From Nostoc sp. LEGE 12450 (lineage in GTDB: Bacteria; Cyanobacteriota; Cyanobacteriia; Cyanobacteriales; Nostocaceae), in NCBI RefSeq assembly GCF_015206895.1, contig NZ_JADEXU010000005.1, positions 36,016 to 100,015 on the forward strand: a stretch of DNA of 64,000 nucleotides, read 5' to 3'. The position numbers and the translations under genes are program-made. Below, one piece after another: positions 35,675 through 44,840 of the stretch; the first letter of the stretch is position 1; each line of letters opens with the position of its first letter. A model generated the notes under the pieces. It was given only the letters and a program-made list of their open reading frames with translations. It ran no database searches and was not told where the DNA came from.

Positions 35675-36625
35675 ATGACAGACAAAATCATTGAGCGCAT
35701 TCTCGCTGCTGCCGATACTCCAAACCTTCTTGATATCTTGACGAATCGGTTGAGCTTGTCAGACTTACAATCTCTCTTACTTGAAGTTTATCGCCGACGT
35801 GCAGCCTCCCTCACGCCTAGCGACATCTTAAAGCAGTATGAAAACAATCGCTTTGTAGTGCCGTCGCAAGTGAATCCTCAAGAACAACTTGAATTCGATC
35901 GCCTTGCTTATTCCGTTCTTCCACCAGGGTTTGAGGCGCTAGAACTTTCCCCCGTTTCTCCACTGGGGACAAACTCTGTCGTAGCGACAGTTAACCAAAA
36001 CAAGGTACTGTCCACCATTCGCAATACCGAAGTGACTGCGGACGTAACAAACGTTTTGGCGTTAGAGTGTGCAAAGCGCAAACGGGCTGCTAAACATACA
36101 CGCGACCATGAAATCATAAAATTGTGTGCCAGTCATCGTGTGTTACGCACCCAGCAAGTAAAGGGGCCAAATTTATTCCAGCATTTTCGTTTACTGGGTC
36201 TTTGTACGGCTGGACGTGATACAGGTTCTTATCGTTTTGAAATTGATGCCCTTATAGAACATTTGGAATTCTATTTCCGGCTATTTGAAGCAGCTAACCA
36301 TAGTGGCTTTGCGATTGCAGATGTGCGTGTCTCGTTAACCGCGTTTGATAAAATTCGCTACAATGCGCTTCAAGCCTCCGTACTTGAAAAACTAGCCACC
36401 CAATATCCACAAGTTACCTTTGCCTTCGATCAAGAGCGTGAAACTGGTCGTGGCTATTATGATAGTGCTGGATTCCATATCTATGGTCGTGACTCATCAG
36501 GAACAGAATATTTCCTTGTAGATGGTGGGTTTACCGATTGGACTCAACAATTACTGAATAACAAAAAAGAACGATTGCTTATTAGTGGGATTGGAAGTGA
36601 AAGGTTTGTCCTCTGCTTTAGATAA
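35675..36625 (+). CDS. Orphan class II aminoacyl-tRNA synthetase-like (HisS/HisZ-like) protein
   Basis: The protein has 316 residues. I do not know a named family, but the order of motifs follows the histidyl-tRNA synthetase/HisZ catalytic core. LGTNSVVATVNQNKVLSTIRNTEV..D.TNVLALE (96-130) corresponds to the motif 1 region. FRLLGLCTAGRDTGSYRFE (about 170-190) is motif-2-like. GRGYYDSAGFHIYGRDSSG...DGG..DW (about 255-290) matches the HisA segment. KERLLISGIGSERFVL (298-313) is motif-3-like, ending in a conserved E-R. There is no anticodon-binding domain. It could be a tRNA-synthetase paralogue acting on an amino acid or in a regulatory complex (inference). Confidence 0.6.
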   Translation: MTDKIIERILAAADTPNLLDILTNRLSLSDLQSLLLEVYRRRAASLTPSDILKQYENNRFVVPSQVNPQEQLEFDRLAYSVLPPGFEALELSPVSPLGTNSVVATVNQNKVLSTIRNTEVTADVTNVLALECAKRKRAAKHTRDHEIIKLCASHRVLRTQQVKGPNLFQHFRLLGLCTAGRDTGSYRFEIDALIEHLEFYFRLFEAANHSGFAIADVRVSLTAFDKIRYNALQASVLEKLATQYPQVTFAFDQERETGRGYYDSAGFHIYGRDSSGTEYFLVDGGFTDWTQQLLNNKKERLLISGIGSERFVLCFR

Positions 36626-36679
36626 CAAGTTCAGATGCAGGGTTTATTTTGAATATGAGTAAAGTTTGGTAATAAAATT

Positions 36680-38094
36680 TTATTTAAATTTAGGCTGGCG
36701 ACGATACAGCAATTTAAATTGGGAAATTGGTGTGACATCTAAGGGTAATTGATAGTAAAAGTGCTACCTTTACCTAATTGGCTCTGCACATTTAAACTAC
36801 CTTGGTGTGACTAAATAATTGCCTGAGCGATCGCTAATCCCCAGAACCGCCAGTTTTACGAGAGCGTAGGCGCAGCCCGCCGTAGGCATCGCTATTCACT
36901 CGATAAAAGCGATCAAAAATCCGAGTCAGTTCTTGATGTGGAATACCAATACCTGTATCTTGAACCTGAATCACAGCATAATTTATCACTGTGATCTAAG
37001 ACAACAGTTACCTTTCCAAATTGTGGCGTGTATTGAATTGCATTGATAATTAAATTAGAAACCAGACGATAGAGTTGGTCAGAATCGCCTACGATATTTA
37101 GAGGTTGCTCGACTCTGATTGCAGATGTCAGTGTTACTTTGGCAGAAAAGGCGATCGCTGCAAATTCCTCTATTAAGTCATTGACAATATCATTTAAGCA
37201 ACATTCATGTCGTAATGGCAGAGGTTGCCGATCTAGGCGAGCTAAGAGCAGCAAATCAACAACTAAAGAAGTAAGTCGATGATTCTGACGGTTTATAGTT
37301 TGTAGAATGTCCCGCGCTTCGATTTCATCCAATTTCGGCATCAACAAAGCTGCTTCCACTGTTGCTTGTGTTGCAGCTAAAGGTGTTCGCAACTCATGTG
37401 CTACATCTGCTGTAAATTGTTGGATTTGTCTATAGGATTGATAAATAGGTTGCATCGCCAATCCTGCTAACCACCAGCTAGCAACACTAACCACAGCCAT
37501 CATTGTAGGCAATCCCACGGCTAAAATTAATTTCACAGCATCCAGATAACTATTGAAATCTTCCAGACTTCGCCCCACTTGGATGTATCCCCAATCACGA
37601 TTGTCTTGGGTGTGTAGCACAAAAGAAATTTGGTAATATGGGTTGCCTTTACTGTCTTTGAGAGTTTGCCAAAGTTCCTTGTTAAAGGCTAGAGAAAATC
37701 CCTCTGGATGAGAACCTGCGATCGCAATCAAGCGTCCTGAATTATCAAAAAAACGTACATAGTAGTAGCCTTGATGAATTGCGCTGAGAATATGCCTTTT
37801 AGAATTTGACTGCTGTTGAATGCAGCTTTCCCCAATTACACAAATATTTGGTAAAAGCTGCTTTACGACTGCTTCAATGCGTTCGGGTTGCTTTAGTTTG
37901 AGTTCGATACTGTCGTGTATCGTTCCCGCGACAGATTCCAGTTCTCGGTCTAATGTTATCCAATGAGCATGGGATACGGCTGTGTATACGCTGAATCCGC
38001 ATAGGCTTAAAATCACAGCCATGACAAGCGCGTACCACAGAGCGAGACGAATGCGGGTTAGGTTAAAGAGTTTATTTTGATTCATAATCCACAT
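36680..38094 (-). pseudogene. Two-component sensor histidine kinase, disrupted
   Basis: The intact-looking part (38094 to about 36985) has two membrane helices, a periplasmic loop, HAMP-like region, the H-box DVAHELRTPLAATQATVEAAL and the N-box NLIINAIQYTP. Around 36980 an extra base shifts the frame; the other frame continues with [24 protein letters not shown] repeat-like insertion (36859-36891) follows that motif. Next come GSG and LAIAQAII, a TAG where a Gln codon is expected, and a lost T near 36744 before LPLDVTPISQFKLLYRRQ. With at least three lesions in the ATPase domain it cannot make a normal kinase. No response-regulator gene is adjacent. Confidence 0.85.
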
Positions 38095-38254
38095 AGTTGG
38101 TAGCCATGCAGCTTGAGCCTGACAAGGAAAACAGTTAGATGGAATTTATAAATCCTATAAATGGTCGAGTCAGGCTATTGCTGCGCGGTCGAAGGCGCGA
38201 CCCTAGCGGATGGATAAACTCATACTGGGTCGAGATATTAAGCGAAATAGCCTA

Positions 38255-38872
38255 CTAACTACAATAAGCCAGACTGCTTAATCTAGGAGTATTTACTAAG
38301 TCAGTATTGGCTATCCAACCATTACCGGATAACTCTCCAGGGAAACTACTGGAAAGGTCGATTTCTACCCAAATGTAATTTTCAGATTTGTATGATTTAA
38401 CTACATTACCTGCAACCACGTTCACAAACACTCTTGTGTTTGGATAAAGTGTTGTAATATAATCTCCTTTTAGACTTGGTTGACGACGTAGAGTTTCAGT
38501 TTGCACAATTTGCCGACATACACTGCCAATAGTAGGTTTAGTCCACAGGTTTTGAGTGTTGTTATTTGTCTGACAAAATTTCAGCGCAGCAGTTTGAATA
38601 AACCCTGAACTCGGAGATTTAATTCTGACAAACCTATCTCCACTAACTGGTATATATGCTAAAGTAAGCCTTGTTTGTGCCGACAATATTCTGATAGCAT
38701 TGGATGATGTTGAAGGTTCTTTAAAAATTGGAGTATCTACTTTAGTTGCACGACAACTCGACTGTGAAGAATTAGAGGGAATCTGGGTGATTTGAGCAAA
38801 TACAGGTACACACAGAGCGAACGTAGCAATCTTTACTAAAGTAAAAATAGACAATAACTTCTGAAATTCCAC
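38255..38872 (-). CDS. Secreted SH3b-domain protein
   Basis: The protein has 205 residues. The N-terminal signal (FTLVKIATFALCVPVFAQI) is followed by two bacterial SH3-like segments (about 45-95 and 118-180) with paired cysteines. Family patterns are TPIFKEPSTSSNAIRIL and LRRQPSLKGDYITTLYPNTRV. It probably binds cell-wall or surface ligands; no enzymatic domain is present. It is similar in plan to the gene at 56164-56703. Confidence 0.75.
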   Translation of the reverse strand: MEFQKLLSIFTLVKIATFALCVPVFAQITQIPSNSSQSSCRATKVDTPIFKEPSTSSNAIRILSAQTRLTLAYIPVSGDRFVRIKSPSSGFIQTAALKFCQTNNNTQNLWTKPTIGSVCRQIVQTETLRRQPSLKGDYITTLYPNTRVFVNVVAGNVVKSYKSENYIWVEIDLSSSFPGELSGNGWIANTDLVNTPRLSSLAYCS

Positions 38873-39094
38873 GTTTTTTCCTTAATATCACTTACGTGAA
38901 GACTGTACATTATATTTGGATACTTATAAACTCTGACGTTAAAAAATGAGTTTAGAGTGAATACCAATGGTTCCTAATTTTCTACTATCACAAGTTAATC
39001 AACTAACAGATCCAACAGCAATACCAATACTGTTCGGTTGTTGTGGAGACAGTGATTTGATTGACAGTAGAAAAGTACATAACCTGAGTTTGGG

Positions 39095-39349
39095 TTAAGC
39101 ACTTTTAGATAAAAGCCATTCCATCTGAAGGCTGGGTTTCTTCGGTGGATGACAATAAGCGATTAATCCACACAGAACGTTAACGCAAAAATTAACAGGA
39201 CTACGATGCCGTGAATGTTCAATCTGTGAAATATTCTTGAGTTGGTCGTTAATGGTTTCAATAATGGAGCGTTTACGGGATAAAAGCTTGTCATGGAGAA
39301 GCAAAAGAAAAGTTTTTCGGACATTTTCCAAGCCAAATTTAGCTATCAT
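39095..39349 (-). mobile_element. IS982-family transposase remnant (C-terminal ~84 residues)
   Basis: The segment [32 protein letters not shown] and [13 protein letters not shown] is the C-terminal part of IS982-type transposases, which are normally about 290 residues. The N-terminal two thirds, the DDE acidic residues upstream and both ends are missing, so the element is dead. Confidence 0.8.
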
Positions 39350-39713
39350 TTTCTTCCTATATTAAGTAAAAAATAAAATTAAATTTTATGCACTAAAATT
39401 CCTAATCGAGTTTCATGATTATTAATTTGTTAACCTTTTTAATTTAGCTGCTTAAATAAGCTACTTTTATGGCTCTTGAGAAAGAATCATTTTAGACTGA
39501 TCCTCTACTTGAGATATATAGCAATCCGATTTTATTTCTGTTCGCGCAGTGTGGCATAGCCATCATTATTTGCGTGGTGAGCGTTGGCGTTGGCGGAGCG
39601 TGTCGCAGACAAGCTTCTCGTAGAGAAGAGCAGTGTAAGCGCGATAGGCAAATAGGCAATAGACAACAGAACAGTCAAGAAAGCTCTTTGAGCTATACTG
39701 AATTTTTTTAAGA
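39350..39713. other. Intergenic region with dispersed repeats
   Basis: AT-rich DNA. A patch at about 39582-39640 contains GTTGGCGGAGCGTGTCGCAG and CTTCTCGTAGAGAAG, a class of Nostoc short dispersed repeat. No gene was seen. It joins the transposase remnant to the oxidoreductase fragment. Confidence 0.5.
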
Positions 39714-40082
39714 ATCAAATATGAGTCCTATACTCACAGACTTATTGAGAATAAGCTCATTTTATTGACATTTAGGGATGCTGCTAATCTAACAGATACT
39801 TTGACTAGTAAAGGAATCGCAAATGCTATTCTCAGTGGCTTATACGTGACGCAAGCGATTAATATGAGTACTAGTCCAGAATTAGCATCTGAAAATTGGC
39901 AGCGTCTTTATCAGCTGTACTTTGAGCCAGACCTCGATGCTGGTTTACAGATAAAGTCCTTTAGGAAATTCTCATTTATAAATAAATTATTAATCTGGCT
40001 GATGAATAGGAATAAGCCATTTGCAGAGCAGGTAACTTATACATTTGCAGACTTAATTCCTTATAAAAAGCTACTTCCGTGA
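39714..40082 (+). pseudogene. 3' fragment of an FAD-dependent oxidoreductase (geranylgeranyl reductase-like)
   Basis: The frame encodes ENKLILLTFRDAANLTDTLTSKGIANAILSG, in which GDAA is changed to RDAA. This is the FAD-binding helix that closes the flavin domain in geranylgeranyl-reductase-type enzymes. About 70 further residues follow. The N-terminal Rossmann half is missing and no ATG precedes this motif. It is therefore a remnant, next to the transposase fragment that may have caused the loss. Confidence 0.65.
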
Positions 40083-40325
40083 CTCCCATTATGAAGCCAT
40101 CATTTATCTTCAAAATCTCCCTGATGTTTCAGTCTTCGATATAATAATACACAATAGCAATAGCAGGCATCTTGCAGCTGAGTCCGATTGTACCAGAACT
40201 TTGGATAATCGCGTCTTTACAATAGACATCTGCAATGCCATAAGTTTCCACCTAGACATAATAAGAGTTTGAGATTCTTTTTCAGAGATGTCTACTAGGC
40301 GTTTTTACCGGATGTCGTCATTAAT

Positions 40326-41330
40326 TTATATGTATGCAACTATTACTTGCTGTTGAGTAGTTGGGAGCGAGTGAAGTTGGGAATGGGAAAAACCAGCATT
40401 GCTAAACATACTTTCGTACTCTGCAAATGTATAAGCATCGCCATTAGGGGTTGTTGCTAACATGACTAAGCTGAAAGCAGCAGCATCAGGTGGCGTAATC
40501 CGGTCAGAATTAGGAATGAAATCAAAAACGATAACCTTTCCATCAACAGCCAGCGCAGTCTTGATTTTTCTCAGTAGTTGTTCACACGTTGCTACATCAA
40601 AGTGATGTAAGAAGTTGGGGAGTAAAACCAGATCGTAGTCATTACCGTAATCTACTTCAAAAGCACTACCAGCAATTGTATGGTAGCGGGAAGCTACTCC
40701 TTGTATCCTGGCGTTTTCTTTAGCAACCTCTAGAACCGATGCCCAATCAACACCAAAAATTTCAGCATTAGGGTTATGTTGGGCTACTGCAATACCAAAT
40801 AAACCATGACTTGCTGAAATATCTAATACTTTCAGTGGCTCTATCTTATTCTCATTTACCAACTGAGCGATTAATTGTGCAGGGTTTGCCATCATCGGTG
40901 ACATGGCTTTTGCAAATTGCACCCATACTGGATGTTCTGGCGATAAAGTTCCTTCGGATGATATGGCAGTTCCTCCTTTGAGGACGGCAGCAGTCAGGTC
41001 ATTGAAACCATTAGTTATCATCGGAGATAGTAAAAACTCAATTGCATCTCCCACATAAAATTTGCTTTGCCGATCCAAAAACATCGCTGAATCTGACGTA
41101 AGCCTATAGCCTTCTGCTTCCTTTGTCATAAAGCCGATAATCACCAAGTAATCACACAACATTCGCATACCTCGCTCAGAGGTTTGACATTTTTGTGCAA
41201 GTGATTGACTCGACTCAATTCCTTGACTGATAGCAGTAAAAAGATTCAATTCAACTGCGGCTTTAATTGCCGCACTGCGTTGGTAAGCATTAACTGTATT
41301 GAAGAATAGTGCAGGTGAGGGTGTTGACAT
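40326..41330 (-). CDS. Class I SAM-dependent methyltransferase (O-methyltransferase type)
   Basis: The ATG at 41330 gives 334 residues. An N-terminal winged-helix dimerisation domain (ALFFNTVNAYQRSAAIKAAVELNLFTAI) precedes the Rossmann domain, with the SAM-binding segment VLDISASHGLFGIAVAQHNP in place of the common DxGGGxG. Further motifs are EIFGVDWASVLEVA and LLPNFLHHFD. The layout is that of acetylserotonin/polyketide O-methyltransferases. The substrate is unknown and no biosynthetic cluster surrounds it. Confidence 0.8.
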   Translation of the reverse strand: MSTPSPALFFNTVNAYQRSAAIKAAVELNLFTAISQGIESSQSLAQKCQTSERGMRMLCDYLVIIGFMTKEAEGYRLTSDSAMFLDRQSKFYVGDAIEFLLSPMITNGFNDLTAAVLKGGTAISSEGTLSPEHPVWVQFAKAMSPMMANPAQLIAQLVNENKIEPLKVLDISASHGLFGIAVAQHNPNAEIFGVDWASVLEVAKENARIQGVASRYHTIAGSAFEVDYGNDYDLVLLPNFLHHFDVATCEQLLRKIKTALAVDGKVIVFDFIPNSDRITPPDAAAFSLVMLATTPNGDAYTFAEYESMFSNAGFSHSQLHSLPTTQQQVIVAYI

Positions 41331-41476
41331 ATAAATATTTTTCAATGAAGAAATATAATCAGCGAACGTCTATCAAACAAGTTGGTATTGTTGGCGATCG
41401 CCATTATCATACCTTTGAGGTTTCCAATAGCACAATCATGGGTAAAGCTACTTGGGAGTCGGAGTCGAGCGATTGG

Positions 41477-41974
41477 TTAGCTATTATACGCAAATACTAA
41501 AAATTCAGTGCCTTCATAGGTAAACTCTGTCATCTTGCACATACCCATCTTTTGATGTGCCTGAAGTGATGCTTTATTGTTTGCCTTGATGAAAAGTATC
41601 CCCTCCCGTTCTGGTAAAAAATCTTTCAACTTGGCAAACATTACCGCAGCAATACCTTGCCCACGCATCGTTTCATCAACACAGATGGGGCCATATAAGT
41701 AAGCATCTTTTTTACCAGTGTAGGCTTGTAACATCACCTTTATTATTGGTAAATTAGCAGTTGTCTTTGACCAACTGAGTAAGAATCCGATAACTTGACC
41801 ATTTTTGCGGGCTACAACACTTGGCATTTGAGATATGGTCATCATCACTGCTTCCGGCTCAAGATGACCTAACAACATACCACCATGTTCTGCGTCATTA
41901 GCCTGCGCCAACTTGATAATTCCAGTAACATCGCTGAGGCTAGCACGGTCAATCAAGACATCATTGAGGCACAT
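41477..41974 (-). CDS. GNAT-family N-acetyltransferase
   Basis: The protein has 165 residues. The acetyl-CoA loop is seen in CVDETMRGQGIAAVMFAKL (R/QxxGxG/A motif), followed by FIKANNKASLQAHQKMGM typical of motif B. The substrate cannot be told; a small amine or an antibiotic is as possible as a protein. It is transcribed in the same direction as the methyltransferase but upstream of it, separated by 146 bp. Confidence 0.82.
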   Translation of the reverse strand: MCLNDVLIDRASLSDVTGIIKLAQANDAEHGGMLLGHLEPEAVMMTISQMPSVVARKNGQVIGFLLSWSKTTANLPIIKVMLQAYTGKKDAYLYGPICVDETMRGQGIAAVMFAKLKDFLPEREGILFIKANNKASLQAHQKMGMCKMTEFTYEGTEFLVFAYNS

Positions 41975-42279
41975 ACCTGGTTGACATAAATGGGATAAAC
42001 ACTCAAAGCTAAAAATTTTCTTTTATAAGAATAACAGAGCAGAGCAAATCAGAGATGTTAGGTTAAGTAGCTTTTGACGGTTATATGTAGGTTATAGCAC
42101 CCTTGCATCTGACAAAAAATTATTTTCGAGGCAAAGTTGCACTAAAGCAGCGATCGCATCGAACCGACAGTAAACTGAAAATATGACGTTCTCTCCCGCT
42201 CGTTATCCCATCAAATTAACGGCAAAGAACGTCACAGCAGACCTACACCTCGCACTAGTAAATGAGGATGAATGTCAGC
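41975..42279. other. Intergenic region, 305 bp
   Basis: A 77-codon plus-strand frame (42183-42416) overlaps the next gene and has no family resemblance. I see nothing else in this stretch. Confidence 0.4.
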
Positions 42280-43338
42280 TTAAAACAATCGTCCACAAGG
42301 AATTGTTCCACGACGAATCGCATGACCGCTGGTTTCGGAATCATCCGCCCAGAAGAACTGTTTTAGATTGCTGGCGCATTCAGAATTGGGCGCAATGGCG
42401 ATACCTTCGTTGTTAATGTTTGACATCGAACTTGGGCGTTCGTAACCCTTGCTGATGATGAATTTGCCTTTCGTTGACGAGCCAACGGTGGTATCGATGG
42501 CGAGCAGGATTGAGCGGTTACTGCAATTGTTATCGCAATATGCCCATAAAGTCTCATTATCGCGATCGAAGGATAAATCCATGATCTTTGTATTACCGCT
42601 AGCAATGGTAGCAATACGCGTATATGTCGAGTCGGAGTTGAGCGCGTAGGTATAAATTTGTCCATTTGCTTCCAATCCAACAAAAAACAATCCCGTGCCA
42701 TGCAACGGATAATTGGCTGGGTTATAGAGCTGATTGGTACTTTCATCTATAAATCCATTAGCCTGCAAATAACTATCTGGCACCCACGCGATCGCTTCCA
42801 AGCCTAAATTAGTGGAGCTAACCGTCGGCAAATTAGAAGTTAAGTTCCATTCCTTAATAGCATTCAGGGTAGTGGCACTGCTGCTGCTGTCATAACTCAG
42901 TACGCTGAAGCGGTTGGAGCCGCTGCCATCTCGCTCAGTAGAGACGTAGATAGTTGTTGAAGAAAACTCGGCTTTGGTCACGCCTTCCGCATCCGGCGCA
43001 CCAGTACCATTGGGATAGCGCAACGTTTTTCCAGAACTCCAATTATTAGCAGTATTTTTGACGAAAGTGCTGCCATTCCAAACCATGTTATGGAGTTTTG
43101 ATGGCGAATTTTGCACCGCCCACAACACAGATGGTTGCGTTCCAGTTGCTGGGTCGTAGAACAAACCGCTGAGATTACCACCGAACTGGTTGGAGCCATC
43201 AGCAGTGACTACAGTTGTGCTGCTAGGCCATACGCTGTAGGTGACAGCGGCCGCTACCAATTTCGCACTCAATAAACTGATGCCACAGGCAAAAAACAGC
43301 TTTGTGAGTGCAAAGGAAGATATTGCTTTACATTTCAT
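42280..43338 (-). CDS. Secreted beta-propeller-like protein of unknown function
   Basis: The ATG at 43338 gives 352 residues with a signal peptide (MKCKAISSFALTKLFFACG...). Repeating strands around LFYDPATGTQPSVLWAVQNSPSKL, GLEAIAWVPDSYL, MDLSFDRDNETLWAYCD and NNEGIAIAPNSECASNLKQFFWADD suggest a propeller, as in esterase-like or SdiA-regulated-type proteins. Cysteines near the C-terminus may form disulfides. No catalytic motif is evident. The 15 residues upstream of this Met lack a signal and were left out. Confidence 0.7.
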   Translation of the reverse strand: MKCKAISSFALTKLFFACGISLLSAKLVAAAVTYSVWPSSTTVVTADGSNQFGGNLSGLFYDPATGTQPSVLWAVQNSPSKLHNMVWNGSTFVKNTANNWSSGKTLRYPNGTGAPDAEGVTKAEFSSTTIYVSTERDGSGSNRFSVLSYDSSSSATTLNAIKEWNLTSNLPTVSSTNLGLEAIAWVPDSYLQANGFIDESTNQLYNPANYPLHGTGLFFVGLEANGQIYTYALNSDSTYTRIATIASGNTKIMDLSFDRDNETLWAYCDNNCSNRSILLAIDTTVGSSTKGKFIISKGYERPSSMSNINNEGIAIAPNSECASNLKQFFWADDSETSGHAIRRGTIPCGRLF

Positions 43339-43383
43339 TGTTTGATAATCTCTGAGAATAATTGAAGCCCATGCGCCGTCCAA

Positions 43384-43714
43384 TTTTCGATGCGTAGATT
43401 ATTTGGATTACGCGGCATCACAAAAGTGGTGGTGAAATTCACTCTAGCAATTGGGTATGACTTAAAAAATTATAATTAGTTAAAATTTTGGTTAACATTG
43501 GCTATTTTCACGAAATTTCCGCCACACCAAAAAAACCGCTTTTGGAATATCCAAAGTTGTCCCGAATACAAGTGGATTAGCAAGGCTTTCGGCAATCAAA
43601 AGGAAAATCGATTGGGGAGCCGATGGCCTATACCCCAATACGGTTCAGTTAAGCAAATTTATCTGTTAAGGCAGGGGGGCAGGGTTTGCACCATCTTCTT
43701 TTCGAGTTTTTAAT
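43384..43714. other. Intergenic region, 331 bp
   Basis: It contains a CCCCAATACGGTTCAGTTAAG stretch (about 43633-43653) that looks like a dispersed Nostoc repeat. A 71-codon frame here is not supported. Nothing else was seen. Confidence 0.4.
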
Positions 43715-44122
43715 TTAAGAGCTTTGAGTGCTTGCTCTGGCTAATAAAACACCGATTTGGATACCAATCATCCCGGCGATCGCACTGCCAACAAAATAAA
43801 TTAACAGCATTGTGATATCGCCCTTATCTAAGAAACCTTTTGATTCCAAACCATAGGTTGAAAAAGTGGTATATGCACCGCAGAAGCCTGTTGTCGTCAT
43901 CAGGCGAAGTTCAGGCGAAATGATGCGAAGATTCTCGGTTGCTAAAGTCAGAATATAAGCAATCACTAAACAGCCAGTCACGTTAATAAAGAATGTGCCG
44001 TAAAAGCCAAAATCTTTTCCAAAAATAGCTTTTGCAAATTCGGTTACATAAAAACGACTCAACGCTCCAAAAACCGCCCCGATTGCCACAGCTAGCGGAT
44101 AACGTCCTCTTAAAAAATTCAT
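43715..44122 (-). CDS. crcB: Fluoride channel CrcB/FluC, second of a pair
   Basis: The protein has 135 residues with four membrane helices. The FluC signature GFCGAYTTFSTYGLE contains the conserved threonine-phenylalanine core, and the N-terminal GAVFGALSRF is also typical. FluC proteins form dimeric, dual-topology fluoride channels. It lies 93 bp downstream of its paralogue and probably forms a heterodimer with it (inference). Confidence 0.92.
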   Translation of the reverse strand: MNFLRGRYPLAVAIGAVFGALSRFYVTEFAKAIFGKDFGFYGTFFINVTGCLVIAYILTLATENLRIISPELRLMTTTGFCGAYTTFSTYGLESKGFLDKGDITMLLIYFVGSAIAGMIGIQIGVLLARASTQSS

Positions 44123-44215
44123 TGTTTTTACCTAAAAACGTGCATGGTTTTTCGTAAAGACTTTTTTAAAAGTTGCTTTAAGGTATGTCCCAACCTTTGT
44201 TATGAATTTAGGAAA

Positions 44216-44605
44216 TTACTTCACGAAAAGCTTGGCGATCGCTACTCCTAAAATCACTGCTCCCAAACCGATAATTGCACTCCCTGCCCAATAGAAGACC
44301 GTCGCAGTCTTTTGTTTACCACGCCATAGAGTTAGAGTATCAAAGCCATAGGTTGAAAATGTGGTGTAAGAACCTAAAAATCCAGTTCTAATAAGTAAAT
44401 CCAATTCCTTGGGATAGCCTGTAATTCCTTTAGAAATCGTGAAAAAGAAACCCATCACTAAACATCCAGTTAAATTAATGGCAAATGTTGCATAGGGAAA
44501 TTTTGTCCCCAATTTAGCTTTTGTCCATTCTGTAATGTAAAACCGAGACAGCGCACCAGGAACTGCACCTGTCGCAATTGAGAGAACATTAGTTAGGTCT
44601 GACAC
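44216..44605 (-). CDS. crcB: Fluoride channel CrcB/FluC, first of a pair
   Basis: The protein has 129 residues and four membrane helices. Signatures are ATGAVPGALSRFYITEW, NLTGCLVMGFFF and GFLGSYTTFSTYGFDTL. Together with the next gene it would exclude fluoride from the cytosol. I looked upstream for a fluoride riboswitch and found none. Divergent from the lactate dehydrogenase gene. Confidence 0.92.
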   Translation of the reverse strand: MSDLTNVLSIATGAVPGALSRFYITEWTKAKLGTKFPYATFAINLTGCLVMGFFFTISKGITGYPKELDLLIRTGFLGSYTTFSTYGFDTLTLWRGKQKTATVFYWAGSAIIGLGAVILGVAIAKLFVK

Positions 44606-44840
44606 TAGTTTTGTATCTCTCTGCGATCAATTTCTAAGTTGTCTTGCATATACTTTTCGGAAAGTCTCAGTTGATAAACAGTTTTTTATTATAAATGCCA
44701 AGTGCAACATTTTTATCCACCCAACAGATATTTCACCTCTGTTAACCAAATTACAAATCAGCCTATTACAGAACACCTTGAAAGGGCTTGTTTTGGAGTT
44801 AACATTAACTATTGATGCAGTTACAAAAAGTAAATATAAC

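Noticed and set aside
44606..44777. Fluoride riboswitch upstream of crcB
   Set aside because: I looked for the conserved GGNGAUGG core and pseudoknot partner on the minus strand and did not find them.
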